Source: Fictibacillus aquaticus (GTDB lineage Bacteria > Bacillota > Bacilli > Bacillales > Fictibacillaceae). From it: 64,000 bases of DNA. The notes under the pieces were generated by a model. That model was not told the DNA's origin, made no database searches, and saw only the letters and a program-made list of their open reading frames with translations. Below, one piece after another: positions 35,816 to 45,818 of this stretch. How positions within the stretch are numbered: the first letter of the stretch is position 1; each line of letters starts with the position of its first letter. The stretch covers positions 461,387 through 525,386 of the forward strand of contig NZ_NOII01000002.1 in NCBI RefSeq assembly GCF_002245695.1, read 5' to 3'. Both the position numbers and the translations under genes were made by a program.

Positions 35816-37738
35816 TCAAGTATGCTGGGGAACCTTTGTGATCATGATCGCTTCAAGTTCACCTGCTTCAACCGGCCTGCTGAAGAAGTAACCTTGGCCT
35901 TGCTGGCAGCCGAGTTTTTCCAAGTATTCAACCTGCGATGCTTCTTCTATGCCCTCTGCAATAACATTGAACCCAAGATTGTTGCCCATATTGATGATAG
36001 TCTTGACGATGGCATCACTTTTAGGGCTGCGTCCAGTATCCTGAATAAACATCTTATCGATCTTTAAGGTATTGATTGGCAGATGCATTAAATACGCTAA
36101 AGAAGAATACCCTGTCCCAAAATCATCAATGGAGATAGAAACGCCCATCTCCTTCAGCCTGTTGAGCACAGGAAGGGATTCTTCAATGTTGTGCATCGTG
36201 CTCTCCGTAATTTCCAGCTCAAGATTTTCTGGATATAAACCGTTTTCATGTATTGCTCTTTCTATCGTTGCCGTAAATGTTTCATCTAGAAGCTGCCTTG
36301 CTGATATGTTGACGGCAACAAGCAGGCCATTATAGCCTTTATCCTGCCAATACCGATGCTGCCTGCACGCCTCATTGATGACCCACTCCCCTATTGGGAT
36401 GATCAGTCCTGTCTCTTCAGCTACCGGAATAAAATCTACCGGAGAAATAACGCCTTGTTTTGGATGCTCCCACCTGAGCAATGCTTCTGCTCCGATCATC
36501 TGTCCTGTCGAAAGTTCAAATTGAGGCTGATAAACAAGCCGGAATTCATTGTTTTCCAATGCTTTATGCAGGCCATGCTCAACCTGCAGCTTTTTCTTGA
36601 TTCTTTCATTTAAGTTTTCTGAGAAAAACTGCCCGTTGTTCCTTCCTCTTTCTTTTGCCAGATAAAGAGCAGAATCAGCATTTTTCAAAAGGCTCTCCAC
36701 ATCTTCCCCATGCTCGGGAAAAATGCTGATGCCGATGCTTGGAGAAGTATAGATCTCCTGTCCACCAAGAAAAAAGGGTCTTTTAAATGCCGCAATAATA
36801 CTGCTTGTTATTCTTTGCAGCTCTTCTTTATGGATATTCTCAAGGGTGATGATAAACTCATCCCCGCCTCTTCTGAATGCCTCTCCATGCTCGCCTATCG
36901 TCTTGATCAAGAGCTGAGAGACCTGCTGAAGCAGCCTGTCGCCAAAGCTGTGTCCGAGTGTGTCGTTCACGACTTTAAAACGATCCAGATCCAGAAAAAG
37001 AACAGCTAAGCTTTTTTTCTCAACACGTGCTTTTACTAGTTTTGTTTCTACACGCTTAATAAACCCGGTCAAGTTAGGCAATCCTGTCAGTTCGTCGTAA
37101 AACGCAAGCTGGTTAATTGTATGTTCTGACTGCTTTCTGTCTGTAATATCAAAGAGAACCGAATGAAATTCAGCGAGAGTTTGATCTTCATCCAGAAAAG
37201 GGATGCCCCTGTCCTGTATCCAGCGAATTTCCCCGTTCGGCCATATAATACGGTATTCACTCGTAACGATTTCACCTTTTGCCACTTTTGCAGCGCGTTC
37301 TTCCATAATTCCTGCATCATCCGGATGGATAACTTTGCTCCATAATTGAACATCTTCAAAAAACCGTTCCATTGGAATTCCATACAGTTTTTCGATTCCT
37401 GGTGAAATCATCAGTTTTTCCGCTTTGATGTTATGTGACCAAATCGCAACATCAATACAATCAAATATATTTTGCAGACGTTCTCTATTAACCTTCAGTT
37501 CTTCGTGTGTATCCTTATGCAGCTCAATCTCTTCCTTCAAATTGTCAAGATAATCGTTTTTCTTTTTAAACATAAAAAAAAGCACAACGAATATAAGAAG
37601 CAAGGTTGAAAGATTCATCAAAATTTCTCCAATATGGCCTTTTATGGGCAAAAAGCCAAACTCTCCCGCAATATGCAGGCTGTATAGGAAGGCGATCCCT
37701 GTAAACCACTTCATTTTGTCTTGCCAATATGATTTCAT
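35816..37738 (-). CDS. Membrane-bound PAS-GGDEF-EAL protein (cyclic-di-GMP turnover)
   Basis: 640 residues. Two N-terminal TM helices (about 10-30 and 40-58) and a short coiled coil are followed by a PAS domain (about 85-205). A GGDEF domain has the intact motif RRGGDEF, and an EAL domain keeps EALLRW, VNISARQL, ELEITES, DDFGTGYSSL and EGIEE. Both active sites look complete, so it may make or break c-di-GMP; no RxxD inhibitory site lies before GGDEF. ATG at 37738 follows GGAGG by five bases, replacing the longer frame from 37798. Confidence 0.93.
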   Translation of the reverse strand: MKSYWQDKMKWFTGIAFLYSLHIAGEFGFLPIKGHIGEILMNLSTLLLIFVVLFFMFKKKNDYLDNLKEEIELHKDTHEELKVNRERLQNIFDCIDVAIWSHNIKAEKLMISPGIEKLYGIPMERFFEDVQLWSKVIHPDDAGIMEERAAKVAKGEIVTSEYRIIWPNGEIRWIQDRGIPFLDEDQTLAEFHSVLFDITDRKQSEHTINQLAFYDELTGLPNLTGFIKRVETKLVKARVEKKSLAVLFLDLDRFKVVNDTLGHSFGDRLLQQVSQLLIKTIGEHGEAFRRGGDEFIITLENIHKEELQRITSSIIAAFKRPFFLGGQEIYTSPSIGISIFPEHGEDVESLLKNADSALYLAKERGRNNGQFFSENLNERIKKKLQVEHGLHKALENNEFRLVYQPQFELSTGQMIGAEALLRWEHPKQGVISPVDFIPVAEETGLIIPIGEWVINEACRQHRYWQDKGYNGLLVAVNISARQLLDETFTATIERAIHENGLYPENLELEITESTMHNIEESLPVLNRLKEMGVSISIDDFGTGYSSLAYLMHLPINTLKIDKMFIQDTGRSPKSDAIVKTIINMGNNLGFNVIAEGIEEASQVEYLEKLGCQQGQGYFFSRPVEAGELEAIMITKVPQHT

Positions 37739-37830
37739 GGAATCCTCCAATAAATAGATATACTTATCTATCGGCAAAATCCTGAACATCTTTAACAATT
37801 ATTAGGGTGTATCCCTTGGATCCTCTTCTG

Positions 37831-37895
37831 GGGTCCGGTACCCCTTTAAAGAACATCCCTTCATTGTCAACATCATATAAAATGGTACCGGACCC
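37831..37895. repeat. GGTCCGGTACC palindrome, locus 2
   Basis: GGGTCCGGTACC (37831-37842) and GGTACCGGACCC (37884-37895) with a 41-base spacer. The core equals that at 17996-18063, but the pairing does not extend into the ATTTGC segment on the left arm. It lies between the rhodanese gene and the GGDEF-EAL gene. Confidence 0.8.
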
Positions 37896-37903
37896 ATATA
37901 CGC

Positions 37904-37946
37904 AACAAAAAAAGAAACACGCTCGCTGCGTGTTTCTTTTTTTGTT
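37904..37946 (-). terminator. Terminator of the leuS-rhodanese transcript
   Basis: AACAAAAAAAGAAACACGC-TCGCT-GCGTGTTTCTTTTTTTGTT, a 19-bp stem with T-runs on both strands. Confidence 0.9.
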
Positions 37947-37953
37947 AATGTGT

Positions 37954-38256
37954 TCAGCTGTTATGATCTCCGTAAGCGAGCATGCCGCCCTCCATGTTCT
38001 TGACCTTGTATCCTTGGTCCATAAGGAAAAGCGATACGTTCTCGCTTCTTCGTCCAGAACGGCAGATGATGATATGCTCTTTCTCTTTATCGATTTCGTC
38101 AAGACGTTCTGGAATCTCTCCCATTTTGATGTGTACAGCTTCAGGAATTTTCCCTTCAGCAACTTCTTCATCTTCCCTTACATCAATCAGCGAGATGTTC
38201 TTTCCTTCCTTGAGCAGCTGCTTTACTTCTTCAGGCGAAATGATTTTGAGTTCCAT
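37954..38256 (-). CDS. Rhodanese-like domain protein
   Basis: 100-residue single rhodanese domain with LIDVREDEEVAEGKIP and the active loop ICRSGRRS, whose cysteine would carry the persulfide. A GYKVKNMEGGMLAY ending is typical. Sulfur transfer is likely; the partner is unknown. It begins 12 bases after leuS and has AAGGAGG before its ATG, so it is probably in the leuS transcript. B. subtilis has a similar gene (ytwF) beside leuS. Confidence 0.88.
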   Translation of the reverse strand: MELKIISPEEVKQLLKEGKNISLIDVREDEEVAEGKIPEAVHIKMGEIPERLDEIDKEKEHIIICRSGRRSENVSLFLMDQGYKVKNMEGGMLAYGDHNS

Positions 38257-38267
38257 TTGTTTCCTCC

Positions 38268-40688
38268 TTAGTTCGCTACAATATTGACGAGCTTGCCAGG
38301 AACAACGACGACTTTGCGAATCGTTTTTCCTTCGATCCCTGCTTGCACTGTCTCTTCTTCTAATGCTGCTTTTTCCATTTCATCTTTGCCAAGATCAGCA
38401 GAAATGGTCATTTTTGTTTTCAGCTTGCCGTTCACCTGAACGACAATCTCTACTTCGTTCTGAACAAGCTTTGCTTCATCCCATGCTGGCCATGTTTCGT
38501 AAGAGATTGAGCCGCTGTGTCCAAGCTTTTCCCAAAGCTCTTCGCCCATATGCGGTGCAATTGGGGATAGCAGCTTAACGAAGCCCTCCATCATGGATTG
38601 AGGAAGCACTTCCTGCTTGTTAGCTTCGTTCACGAACACCATCATCTGAGAGATCGCTGTGTTGAAGCGAAGGTTTTCAAAATCCTCTGTTACCTTTTTC
38701 ACGGTCTGATGGTACGTACGCTCAAACTCCTGCGAACCAGCAGCTTCTTTAATATGACTGTGTAGCTCTTCATTGCCTTCAGTCACGAACAAGCGCCACA
38801 CACGGTCTAAGAATCGGCGTGCACCGTCAAGTCCTGTCGTGCTCCATGCGATCGATGCATCAAGAGGACCCATGAACATTTCGTACAAGCGGAGAGTGTC
38901 CGCACCGTGGCTTAGAACGATCTCGTCAGGATTTACAACGTTCCCTTTAGATTTACTCATCTTCTCGTTGCCTTCGCCAAGAATCATCCCCTGGTTGAAC
39001 AGACGCTGGAACGGTTCTTTTGTCGGTACGACGCCAAGATCGTAAAGCACCTTGTGCCAGAAACGGGCATAAAGAAGATGAAGTACCGCATGCTCTGCTC
39101 CGCCAATATAGATGTCGACCGGCAGCCAGTGTTTTAATTTTTCAGGATCAGCGAGGGCTTCACTGTTATTCGGATCAATATAACGAAGGTAATACCAGCA
39201 GCTGCCGCCCCACTGAGGCATCGTGTTCGTTTCCCTGCGGCCTTTTTTCCCAGTTTTAGGATCTGTTACATTCACCCATTCAGGAAGGTTCGCAAGCGGC
39301 GATTCACCAGTGCCTGAAGGTTTGATGTTTGTCATTGGAGGCAATACAAGCGGAAGCTCTTCCTCAGGAACCGCGCTCATCGTACCATCTTCCCAGTGAA
39401 TGATCGGGATCGGCTCGCCCCAGTAGCGCTGACGGGAGAACAGCCAGTCGCGAAGACGGTATGTCACCTTCTTCTCGCCTTTTCCGTTTTCCTGAAGCCA
39501 TCCGTTCATTTTTTCGATCGCTTCTGTTTTGCCAAGACCATCAAGGAAGCCAGAGTTCACGTGCGCGCCGTCGCCTGTATAGGCAGCTTCCTGCACATTG
39601 CCGCCTTCTACTACTTCGATGATCGGAAGTTCAAACTTTACAGCAAATTCATGATCACGCTCGTCATGAGCAGGAACTGCCATGATTGCACCAGTTCCAT
39701 AGCTTGCAAGTACATAATCCGCGATCCAGATTGGAAGCTTTTCACCGGTTACAGGATGTACAGCATAAGCACCTGTAAATACACCTGTCTTTTCCTTAGC
39801 AAGCTCCGTACGCTCCAGATCAGATTTCGTTTCAACCTGCTTTTTATACACTTCAACGACTTCACGCTGAGCATCAGAAATGATGATATCGACCAATGCA
39901 CTTTCTGGTGCAAGCACTAAATAAGTTGCGCCATACAGGGTATCCGGACGAGTAGTGAATACCGTTACCTTTTCATTGTGCCCTTCAACATCAAATGTAA
40001 CTTCCGCTCCTTCAGAACGGCCGATCCAGTTGCGCTGCATGTCTTTCAAGCTTTCAGGCCAGTCAAGATCTTCAAGATCCTCAAGCAGACGGTCTGCATA
40101 TTCAGTGATTTTAAGCATCCACTGCTTCATCGGCTTGCGCACGACCGGGTGGCCTCCGCGCTCACTTTTTCCGTCGATCACTTCTTCGTTAGCGAGCACT
40201 GTGCCGAGTGCCTCGCACCAGTTCACAGGCACTTCCGCGACATAAGCAAGTCCTTTTTTATAAAGCTGAAGGAAGATCCATTGTGTCCATTTATAATAGT
40301 CAGGGTCTGTTGTGTTCACTTCCCTGTCCCAGTCATAAGAGAAACCGAGCTCTTTGATCTGGCGGCGGAACGTGTTAATGTTCTGCTCCGTAAACTCTGC
40401 TGGATCATTGCCAGTATCAAGCGCGTACTGCTCAGCAGGAAGTCCGAATGCGTCCCAGCCCATCGGATGGAGGACATTATAACCTTGCGCCCGCTTCATG
40501 CGTGATAAGATATCTGTCGCCGTATAGCCTTCAGGATGCCCTACATGCAGGCCGGCTCCCGATGGATACGGAAACATATCAAGCGCATAAAACTTCTTCT
40601 TGCCGAGTTCATCCTTTGTCTTGAACGTTTTGTGGTCTTCCCAATAGGACTGCCACTTTTTTTCAATCTTTTTGTGATTGTAATACAT
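38268..40688 (-). CDS. leuS: Leucyl-tRNA synthetase
   Basis: 806-residue class Ia synthetase. The HIGH motif appears as LHVGHPEG near residue 47, the editing domain (CP1) has [12 protein letters not shown], and KMSKSKGN is in the C-terminal half. It charges tRNA-Leu with leucine. AAGGAGG lies 8 bases before the ATG. It is preceded by a T-box leader with a CUC specifier, so transcription rises when tRNA-Leu is uncharged. Confidence 0.97.
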   Translation of the reverse strand: MYYNHKKIEKKWQSYWEDHKTFKTKDELGKKKFYALDMFPYPSGAGLHVGHPEGYTATDILSRMKRAQGYNVLHPMGWDAFGLPAEQYALDTGNDPAEFTEQNINTFRRQIKELGFSYDWDREVNTTDPDYYKWTQWIFLQLYKKGLAYVAEVPVNWCEALGTVLANEEVIDGKSERGGHPVVRKPMKQWMLKITEYADRLLEDLEDLDWPESLKDMQRNWIGRSEGAEVTFDVEGHNEKVTVFTTRPDTLYGATYLVLAPESALVDIIISDAQREVVEVYKKQVETKSDLERTELAKEKTGVFTGAYAVHPVTGEKLPIWIADYVLASYGTGAIMAVPAHDERDHEFAVKFELPIIEVVEGGNVQEAAYTGDGAHVNSGFLDGLGKTEAIEKMNGWLQENGKGEKKVTYRLRDWLFSRQRYWGEPIPIIHWEDGTMSAVPEEELPLVLPPMTNIKPSGTGESPLANLPEWVNVTDPKTGKKGRRETNTMPQWGGSCWYYLRYIDPNNSEALADPEKLKHWLPVDIYIGGAEHAVLHLLYARFWHKVLYDLGVVPTKEPFQRLFNQGMILGEGNEKMSKSKGNVVNPDEIVLSHGADTLRLYEMFMGPLDASIAWSTTGLDGARRFLDRVWRLFVTEGNEELHSHIKEAAGSQEFERTYHQTVKKVTEDFENLRFNTAISQMMVFVNEANKQEVLPQSMMEGFVKLLSPIAPHMGEELWEKLGHSGSISYETWPAWDEAKLVQNEVEIVVQVNGKLKTKMTISADLGKDEMEKAALEEETVQAGIEGKTIRKVVVVPGKLVNIVAN

Positions 40689-40707
40689 GGATTGTTCCTC
40701 CTTAAAA

Positions 40708-40984
40708 TATAAAAAGCCTTCCGCCCCTAATATAAAACATTAGGGACGAAAGGCTGTGAAAACATACACAATTCCGCGGTACCACCCTCATTAACGCAAA
40801 ATTTGCGTTCACTCTGGAAGCCTTAACGCGGCATACGGCAGACACTACTCCTGGTTCACGCCTGCAACTAGAGGATGAGTTCAAATATGGTACAGGATTG
40901 GCTCGCACCTTCCGCCAACTCTCTAAAACCCTTCCATATCCTACTGGTTCCTGTCATCGTTATTAAACATTAAATATGATGTTA
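40708..40984 (-). promoter_or_regulatory. T-box leader (Leu, specifier CUC) of leuS
   Basis: The minus strand holds the T-box sequence AGGGTGGTACCGCG (40775-40788), whose TGGT-type bulge pairs with the tRNA acceptor end. A Stem I with the specifier loop TTTGAACTCATCC places CTC (Leu) at 40877-40879. A terminator hairpin follows just before leuS. Confidence 0.94.
40711..40754 (-). terminator. T-box-controlled terminator
   Basis: AGCCTTTCGTCCCTAATG and CATTAGGGGCGGAAGGCT pair imperfectly around TTTTAT, then TTTTTATATTTT follows on the minus strand. Confidence 0.85.
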
Positions 40985-40990
40985 CTTTGT

Positions 40991-41019
40991 ATTGTATGAA
41001 TTGAAGCGTTAATTGTCAA
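40991..41019 (-). promoter_or_regulatory. Sigma-A promoter of the leuS leader
   Basis: On the minus strand: TTGACA (41019-41014), a 17-base spacer and TACAAT (40996-40991). Start of transcription near 40984. Confidence 0.85.
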
Positions 41020-41052
41020 GAACACCCTGCACTATTATTGCCTGATAGCCCG

Positions 41053-41718
41053 CTAGATAAACAGCGGAGATATAATGTCGTACAGTGTATTCACCACAAA
41101 TGGAACACCTGCGTCAAAAATCGGATATATGACATACTGATCAAGCGGAGTCAGAACGATCAGCAGGAAAAGCACCGCACCAAACGATTCATAGCGCATC
41201 ATTTTGGAACGTATATTCTCTGGAGCCAGATCCTCAAGGATGCGGTAGCCGTCAAGCGGCGGAAAAGGCAGCAGGTTGAACAAGAATAGAACGATGTTCA
41301 AATGAAGCATCGTTGACAGCAGAGATGAAACAAACTCCGCTCCCTTGCCTGACATCGGCATCAAACTGGATGAATCGAGAATGAACAGCAGCAAGTAGGT
41401 TAAGAAAGCAATGAATAAATTACTGACAGGGCCCGCTGCCGAAACGAGAATCCCGTAAAGGTGCGGACGCTTAAAGTTCCTCCTGTCAACCGGAACAGGC
41501 CTTGCCCAGCCAAAACCGACAATCAGAATAAGCAGCGCCCCGAGAGGATCGATATGCGAGGCAGGATTGAACGTCAGCCTTCCCTGATTTTTAGCGGTGC
41601 TGTCCCCGCACTTGTATGCCGTATAAGCATGAGCCCATTCGTGGATGGTAAACGCAACAACAAGTGAAATAATAATAAATGGCAGTTCTTCGAGTGAAAA
41701 CCTAAAGAAACCTTCCAA
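41053..41718 (-). CDS. Site-2 protease family (M50) membrane protein
   Basis: 221 residues with about six TM helices. The metalloprotease site is TIHEWAHAY (HExxH, near residue 26), and the third ligand region is LPFPPLDGYR, as in the YwhC/SREBP-type M50B group. It may cut membrane-bound factors; the target is unknown. TTG at 41718 follows GAGGAG by 8 bases. The frame extends 11 codons further to a TTG overlapping the yttB stop, which has no SD. Confidence 0.83.
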   Translation of the reverse strand: MEGFFRFSLEELPFIIISLVVAFTIHEWAHAYTAYKCGDSTAKNQGRLTFNPASHIDPLGALLILIVGFGWARPVPVDRRNFKRPHLYGILVSAAGPVSNLFIAFLTYLLLFILDSSSLMPMSGKGAEFVSSLLSTMLHLNIVLFLFNLLPFPPLDGYRILEDLAPENIRSKMMRYESFGAVLFLLIVLTPLDQYVIYPIFDAGVPFVVNTLYDIISPLFI

Positions 41719-41747
41719 CGCACTCTCTCCTCTAGCAGTATATTTGT

Positions 41748-42953
41748 TCAAAACTGCATTTCAGCAGCTGCTTCTCTATTACTTTTTGTCCTTCTGTCAA
41801 ACACTTGTGTGAAAACAAACGAGAATAGAAGGAAAACGATAAGCGTATAAAACAGGATGCGAATATGAAATACATCCACGATCAAACCGCCAAACAGCGG
41901 TCCGATCATCCTTCCTGCCGTCGCTGTACTATTAACGACTCCTTGATAAAATCCAGCACGGCCTGGCGGAGCGAGCTCTGCTGCTATGGATGGTATCCCA
42001 GGCCAAACAAGCATTTCACCGACCGTTAATATGATCATTCCAGCAAGAAACCCTGAAAAGTCTGCTGCATCAGCGATTACCAAAAAGGAAACGACAAAGA
42101 TGACATATCCAACCATGATCTGTGCTTTGACAGACGGAATCCATCTTTTAAGCAAAGGATTGACCAATGGCTGCCCGAGAACGATCAGGGCACCATTTAT
42201 AGTCCAAAGAAGACTGTAAAGCTTAACGCTTACCCCCATATCTTGGGTATGAGCCGCAATGGAGGATTGCCATTGAACATATCCGATCCAGGCAAATAAG
42301 TATCCTGCACAAAGGATGAGAAGTGACTGAAAGCCAGGATTTTTAAACAGTGCCGCAGTATCTTTTTTAAGCGGCCCAGACACAGAAGCTATCGCCCTGT
42401 CCCCGTCCATATGCTTAAAACCAAAGAAAACGAGCAGAAAGAACGAACACGAGAGCACTGCATTCGAAACAAAAGATAGTGTAAAAGAATAAGAAGCAGC
42501 GATGCCTCCAAGAGCAGCACCTGCTGCCACACCAGCATTCTGCGCGATGTAGATAGCGTTGAACGCTTTTCTTCCGCCTTCTTTCCATGTTGTTCCCGCC
42601 ATCGCATACATGGACGGAAACGTGATACCCATACCGAAGCCGATAACGAACAGAAGAGCGGCATAAGCATAGAACGTATGAAAGAATATTAATAGAATAG
42701 AAGATGTAAATGTTATTGAAACACCGCCAAGAATAGTCCGGTATCCTCCGAAACGGTCAAACATCGTCCCGCCGATCAGGTTCCCGAGTATGCCAGCACC
42801 TGAGTTCAGCATAAGTACGATTCCTGCGGCTGTGAGAGATTTATCAAGATTTTCTACCATATAAATCGTATTAACAGGCCAAAGGAAAGAAGAGCCTGTT
42901 ACATTTAAAACCATGCCAACAATAAGCAGCCAGACACGCCCCGGCATTTTCAT
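41748..42953 (-). CDS. yttB: MFS efflux transporter (YttB type)
   Basis: 401 residues with twelve TM helices. GTMFDRFGGYRT is the loop 2-3 MFS motif, and GIAASYSFTLSFV and PGRAGFYQGVVNSTATAG are later conserved points. The drug-efflux subgroup is likely; substrate unknown. AAGGGGG precedes the ATG by 8 bases. The symbol is given from position near leuS and similarity as I recall, so it is provisional. Confidence 0.78.
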   Translation of the reverse strand: MKMPGRVWLLIVGMVLNVTGSSFLWPVNTIYMVENLDKSLTAAGIVLMLNSGAGILGNLIGGTMFDRFGGYRTILGGVSITFTSSILLIFFHTFYAYAALLFVIGFGMGITFPSMYAMAGTTWKEGGRKAFNAIYIAQNAGVAAGAALGGIAASYSFTLSFVSNAVLSCSFFLLVFFGFKHMDGDRAIASVSGPLKKDTAALFKNPGFQSLLILCAGYLFAWIGYVQWQSSIAAHTQDMGVSVKLYSLLWTINGALIVLGQPLVNPLLKRWIPSVKAQIMVGYVIFVVSFLVIADAADFSGFLAGMIILTVGEMLVWPGIPSIAAELAPPGRAGFYQGVVNSTATAGRMIGPLFGGLIVDVFHIRILFYTLIVFLLFSFVFTQVFDRRTKSNREAAAEMQF

Positions 42954-43106
42954 TTCATGTTCCCCCTTGCATCCTTATGTATTGTAGAATTTTTTCGGCC
43001 ATATTACAATTTTTGTTTCTTGCCAGCCCATTGGCGGGGGATTTATGTACATGCTACAATGCTATATGGCGTTTTTTTGCTGCGCTGGAAGGGAGTACAA
43101 TGATCA

Positions 43107-44072
43107 ATGACTTCATTAATGGAAAAGCCGGCTTACTTCGGCGACAAGCCTTACTATACATGGAACGAACATTTAAAACAGCATTTTGGCGAAAAGATCA
43201 TAAAAATCACACTCGACGGCGGTTTCGACTGCCCGAACCGTGACGGCAATGCGGCTTACGGAGGATGTACATTCTGCTCTCAGAGTGGTTCCGGCGACTT
43301 TGCCGGCGACCGCAGAGATGATATCATCACCCAGTTTAACACCGTGAAGGAACGCATGAGCCGTAAATGGAAAAAAGGAAAATATATCGGTTATTTTCAG
43401 GCTTTCTCGAATACGTATGCTCCGGTCGAAAAGCTGAAAGAGCTTTTTGAAACAGTCCTTGCCCAAGAAGGAGTTGTCGGGCTGGCGATCGCTACCCGCC
43501 CAGACTGCCTGCCGGATGATGTTGTCGAATATCTAGCAGATTTGAACAAACGCACTTACTTATGGGTAGAACTTGGACTTCAGACAGTACACGAGAGGAC
43601 CGCTCTTCTGATCAACCGGGCACATGATTACTCCGTTTACATAGAAGGAGTTCAAAAGCTTAGAAAACACAATATCTCTGTCTGCGCTCATATCATCAAT
43701 GGTCTTCCTCTTGAAACACCTGAAATGATGATGGAAACGGCTAGAGAAGTCGCGAAGCTCGATGTACAGGGTATCAAGATCCACCTGCTTCATCTCCTCA
43801 AAAAAACGCCGATGGTGAAGCAGTATGAGCAAGGACTGGTAGAGTTTTTACAATTTGACGACTATATTCAGATCGTCTGCGACCAGCTTGAAGTCCTTCC
43901 GCCTGATTTAATGATTCACCGCCTGACAGGTGACGGGCCGCCTGAGCTATTGATCGGGCCGATGTGGAGCACGAACAAGTGGAAAGTGCTCAACGAGATC
44001 GGTGCAGAGCTTGAGCGGCGGGGCAGCTTTCAAGGAAAATATTATCAACCGGCAAAGGATGTGCTGAGATGA
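43107..44072 (+). CDS. ytqA: Radical SAM protein YtqA (TIGR01212 family)
   Basis: 321 residues. The cluster cysteines are in the unusual long motif CPNRDGNAAYGGCTFC, with further conserved AFSNTYAPVEKL, LQTVHERT and HIINGLPLET. It overlaps ytqB (mnmM) by four bases (ATGA). To my knowledge YtqA has recently been linked to the tRNA wobble-uridine pathway that feeds MnmM, converting cmnm5 to nm5 groups; I treat this as reported, not seen here. GGGAG precedes the ATG by 11 bases. Confidence 0.9.
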   Translation: MTSLMEKPAYFGDKPYYTWNEHLKQHFGEKIIKITLDGGFDCPNRDGNAAYGGCTFCSQSGSGDFAGDRRDDIITQFNTVKERMSRKWKKGKYIGYFQAFSNTYAPVEKLKELFETVLAQEGVVGLAIATRPDCLPDDVVEYLADLNKRTYLWVELGLQTVHERTALLINRAHDYSVYIEGVQKLRKHNISVCAHIINGLPLETPEMMMETAREVAKLDVQGIKIHLLHLLKKTPMVKQYEQGLVEFLQFDDYIQIVCDQLEVLPPDLMIHRLTGDGPPELLIGPMWSTNKWKVLNEIGAELERRGSFQGKYYQPAKDVLR

Positions 44073-44641
44073 AGCTTTCAGGAGTTCTCCCTTTCGCCCG
44101 TGAACTGCTTGCAAAAGCGGCTGGCGATGGTGACGCAGTGGTGGACGCAACATGCGGAAACGGCCATGATACTTTGTTTTTATCACGGTTAGTCGGCAGC
44201 AGCGGCCATGTTTTTGCGTTTGATATCCAGCAAGACGCGATTGAGAACGCAAAAAAACGGCTGAATGAACAATCTGCCGCCAGCAACGTCACTTTTTTTC
44301 ATTGCAGCCACAGTGAGCTTCAGTCAGTGCTTCCATCTTCAGTCTTCGGTAAGCTCACCGGCGCCGTCTTTAATCTTGGATACCTGCCTGGCGGGGATAA
44401 ACAAATCACTACCACAGGAAATTCCACTATCGATGCAGTGAAACAGCTGCTTTCCTGGATGAAGCCCGGCGGCATCATCGTCCTAGTCATCTATCACGGT
44501 CATGAACAAGGAAAGACCGAGAAAGACAAAGTGATGTCCTTTGTTTCAGAGATCGATCAGAATGCAGCGCACGTGCTGAAATATCAGTTTATAAACCAAA
44601 AGAACTCCCCGCCGTTTATCATTGCGATCGAAAAAAGATAA
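44069..44641 (+). CDS. mnmM: SAM-dependent methyltransferase YtqB/MnmM
   Basis: 190-residue Rossmann methyltransferase. The SAM motif is VVDATCGNGHDTLFL (about 22-36), with FDIQQDA as motif II and NLGYLPGGDK, the catalytic region in this family. It is reported to methylate the aminomethyl group of nm5(s2)U34 in tRNA of Gram-positive bacteria. Coupled to ytqA by ATGA overlap. Identity is based on motif, size and neighbour. Confidence 0.9.
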   Translation: MKLSGVLPFARELLAKAAGDGDAVVDATCGNGHDTLFLSRLVGSSGHVFAFDIQQDAIENAKKRLNEQSAASNVTFFHCSHSELQSVLPSSVFGKLTGAVFNLGYLPGGDKQITTTGNSTIDAVKQLLSWMKPGGIIVLVIYHGHEQGKTEKDKVMSFVSEIDQNAAHVLKYQFINQKNSPPFIIAIEKR

Positions 44642-44644
44642 AAC

Positions 44645-44685
44645 AGCAAAGAGGCTGTGACCATGATGGTCACAGCCTCTTTGCT
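44645..44685. terminator. Strong bidirectional terminator between mnmM and ytpB
   Basis: An 18-bp perfect stem, AGCAAAGAGGCTGTGACC and its complement, around ATGAT between convergent genes. The T-run is only inside the stem, so its strength on the plus strand is uncertain. Confidence 0.75.
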
Positions 44686-44698
44686 GCTAGATTTCGGA

Positions 44699-45766
44699 TT
44701 ACAATGACGGCTTTAATTTTTGATAAATCCGCCTGTTTATATAAAAGAATAGTGATACCGTTCCGCCCAGCCGAACGAGCTTAGATGCTGCTTTTCTAAC
44801 AGCAGGGCACTCTTTCACTTTCTGATCGGCAAGGTAGATCCCGAGAAGGCCTCTGTGAATGAGACGGTGAAACCGAAAGTGCGGCAGCTGCGACAAACTG
44901 CTGTCCGCCTGTCTGATAAAGTAGGCAAGCCTGTCCAGCATCTCTTGATTAGAGCTGTAGAACGAACAAAAATTCAGATCTCCTCCACGCTTGTCTTCAT
45001 CTTGATCGATAAAATAGTCAAGAAGGATATGCAGCCCCTGCACCCACGGAAAATAACCCGTTTTGATCTGCGACGCCTGCTTTTCGGTAAAATCTTCTGC
45101 AAATGCATAGCTGATCAGGCAGAATATCCCGAGTGTGGAGCCGGCACATGCTGAAAATTCATACCAGCTCATCGGCGGCAGATTTTTTTTGTGCTGTTCA
45201 AACCACTTCTGCAGTCTCTCCACTCTTTCCGTGACGATCACGTGCTTATGTATCTGCAGATCACAATAGATCGAAGCAAGTTCATGCAGGAAGGCGGAGA
45301 TTTTTTCGTAGCCTTTAATTTCAGTAATAACAGACTGGCACTCCGCAACAAGCTTTTGTAGATACCCGCCGTCATTCTGCTCTTTTCTGAAGCGGTAATA
45401 GTTCGTGTCCTTCGCACTTGGAGTGAGCGCATCCCCCATCGATTCATGAAGGGCAGAAAAATCTTTATCATCAAGCGACGTGCTTCGGTCGCACAAATTG
45501 TCAAGATAATCACTGATTGTCTGGTACGCCACGATAAATTTTACAGCCTTTTCCTGGTATTTACCGGCAGTAAGGGCTAAGATTGATCCCCCTTCACAAT
45601 GAAAAGTCTTAGAACTAATGCTTGCGAGTGCCTGTTTTCGGAGTTCAGGATCCGGGATATTCTCTGCCTCGCTCTTCCAATGGCTTAAAAAAGCATGAAC
45701 TGAAGGGAAGATTTTTTTGTAAACTTTGTACATTAAAGCGACAGGATGCGTAGGAATCGAATTCAT
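44699..45766 (-). CDS. ytpB: Tetraprenyl-beta-curcumene synthase YtpB
   Basis: 355-residue large terpene synthase (DUF2600) that cyclises C35 heptaprenyl diphosphate in bacilli, a step towards sesquarterpenes found in spores. The acidic metal sites are not the classic DDxxD: visible are YQTISDYLDNLCDR and LLDYFIDQDEDKRGGD, typical of this family. No signal peptide. GAGGAG precedes the ATG. It is upstream of mnmM in the convergent orientation, and ytpA is next on the same strand. Confidence 0.9.
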   Translation of the reverse strand: MNSIPTHPVALMYKVYKKIFPSVHAFLSHWKSEAENIPDPELRKQALASISSKTFHCEGGSILALTAGKYQEKAVKFIVAYQTISDYLDNLCDRSTSLDDKDFSALHESMGDALTPSAKDTNYYRFRKEQNDGGYLQKLVAECQSVITEIKGYEKISAFLHELASIYCDLQIHKHVIVTERVERLQKWFEQHKKNLPPMSWYEFSACAGSTLGIFCLISYAFAEDFTEKQASQIKTGYFPWVQGLHILLDYFIDQDEDKRGGDLNFCSFYSSNQEMLDRLAYFIRQADSSLSQLPHFRFHRLIHRGLLGIYLADQKVKECPAVRKAASKLVRLGGTVSLFFYINRRIYQKLKPSL

Positions 45767-45818
45767 GAAGCATACTCCTCTGCTTTTTCTTTACTTCATT
45801 ACCTTCCCCTGACGAATA

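Noticed and set aside
37764..38171. 135-codon minus-strand frame over the rhodanese gene
   Set aside because: Shadow of the rhodanese frame with Lys/Arg/Ser-biased composition; it includes the terminator and palindrome.
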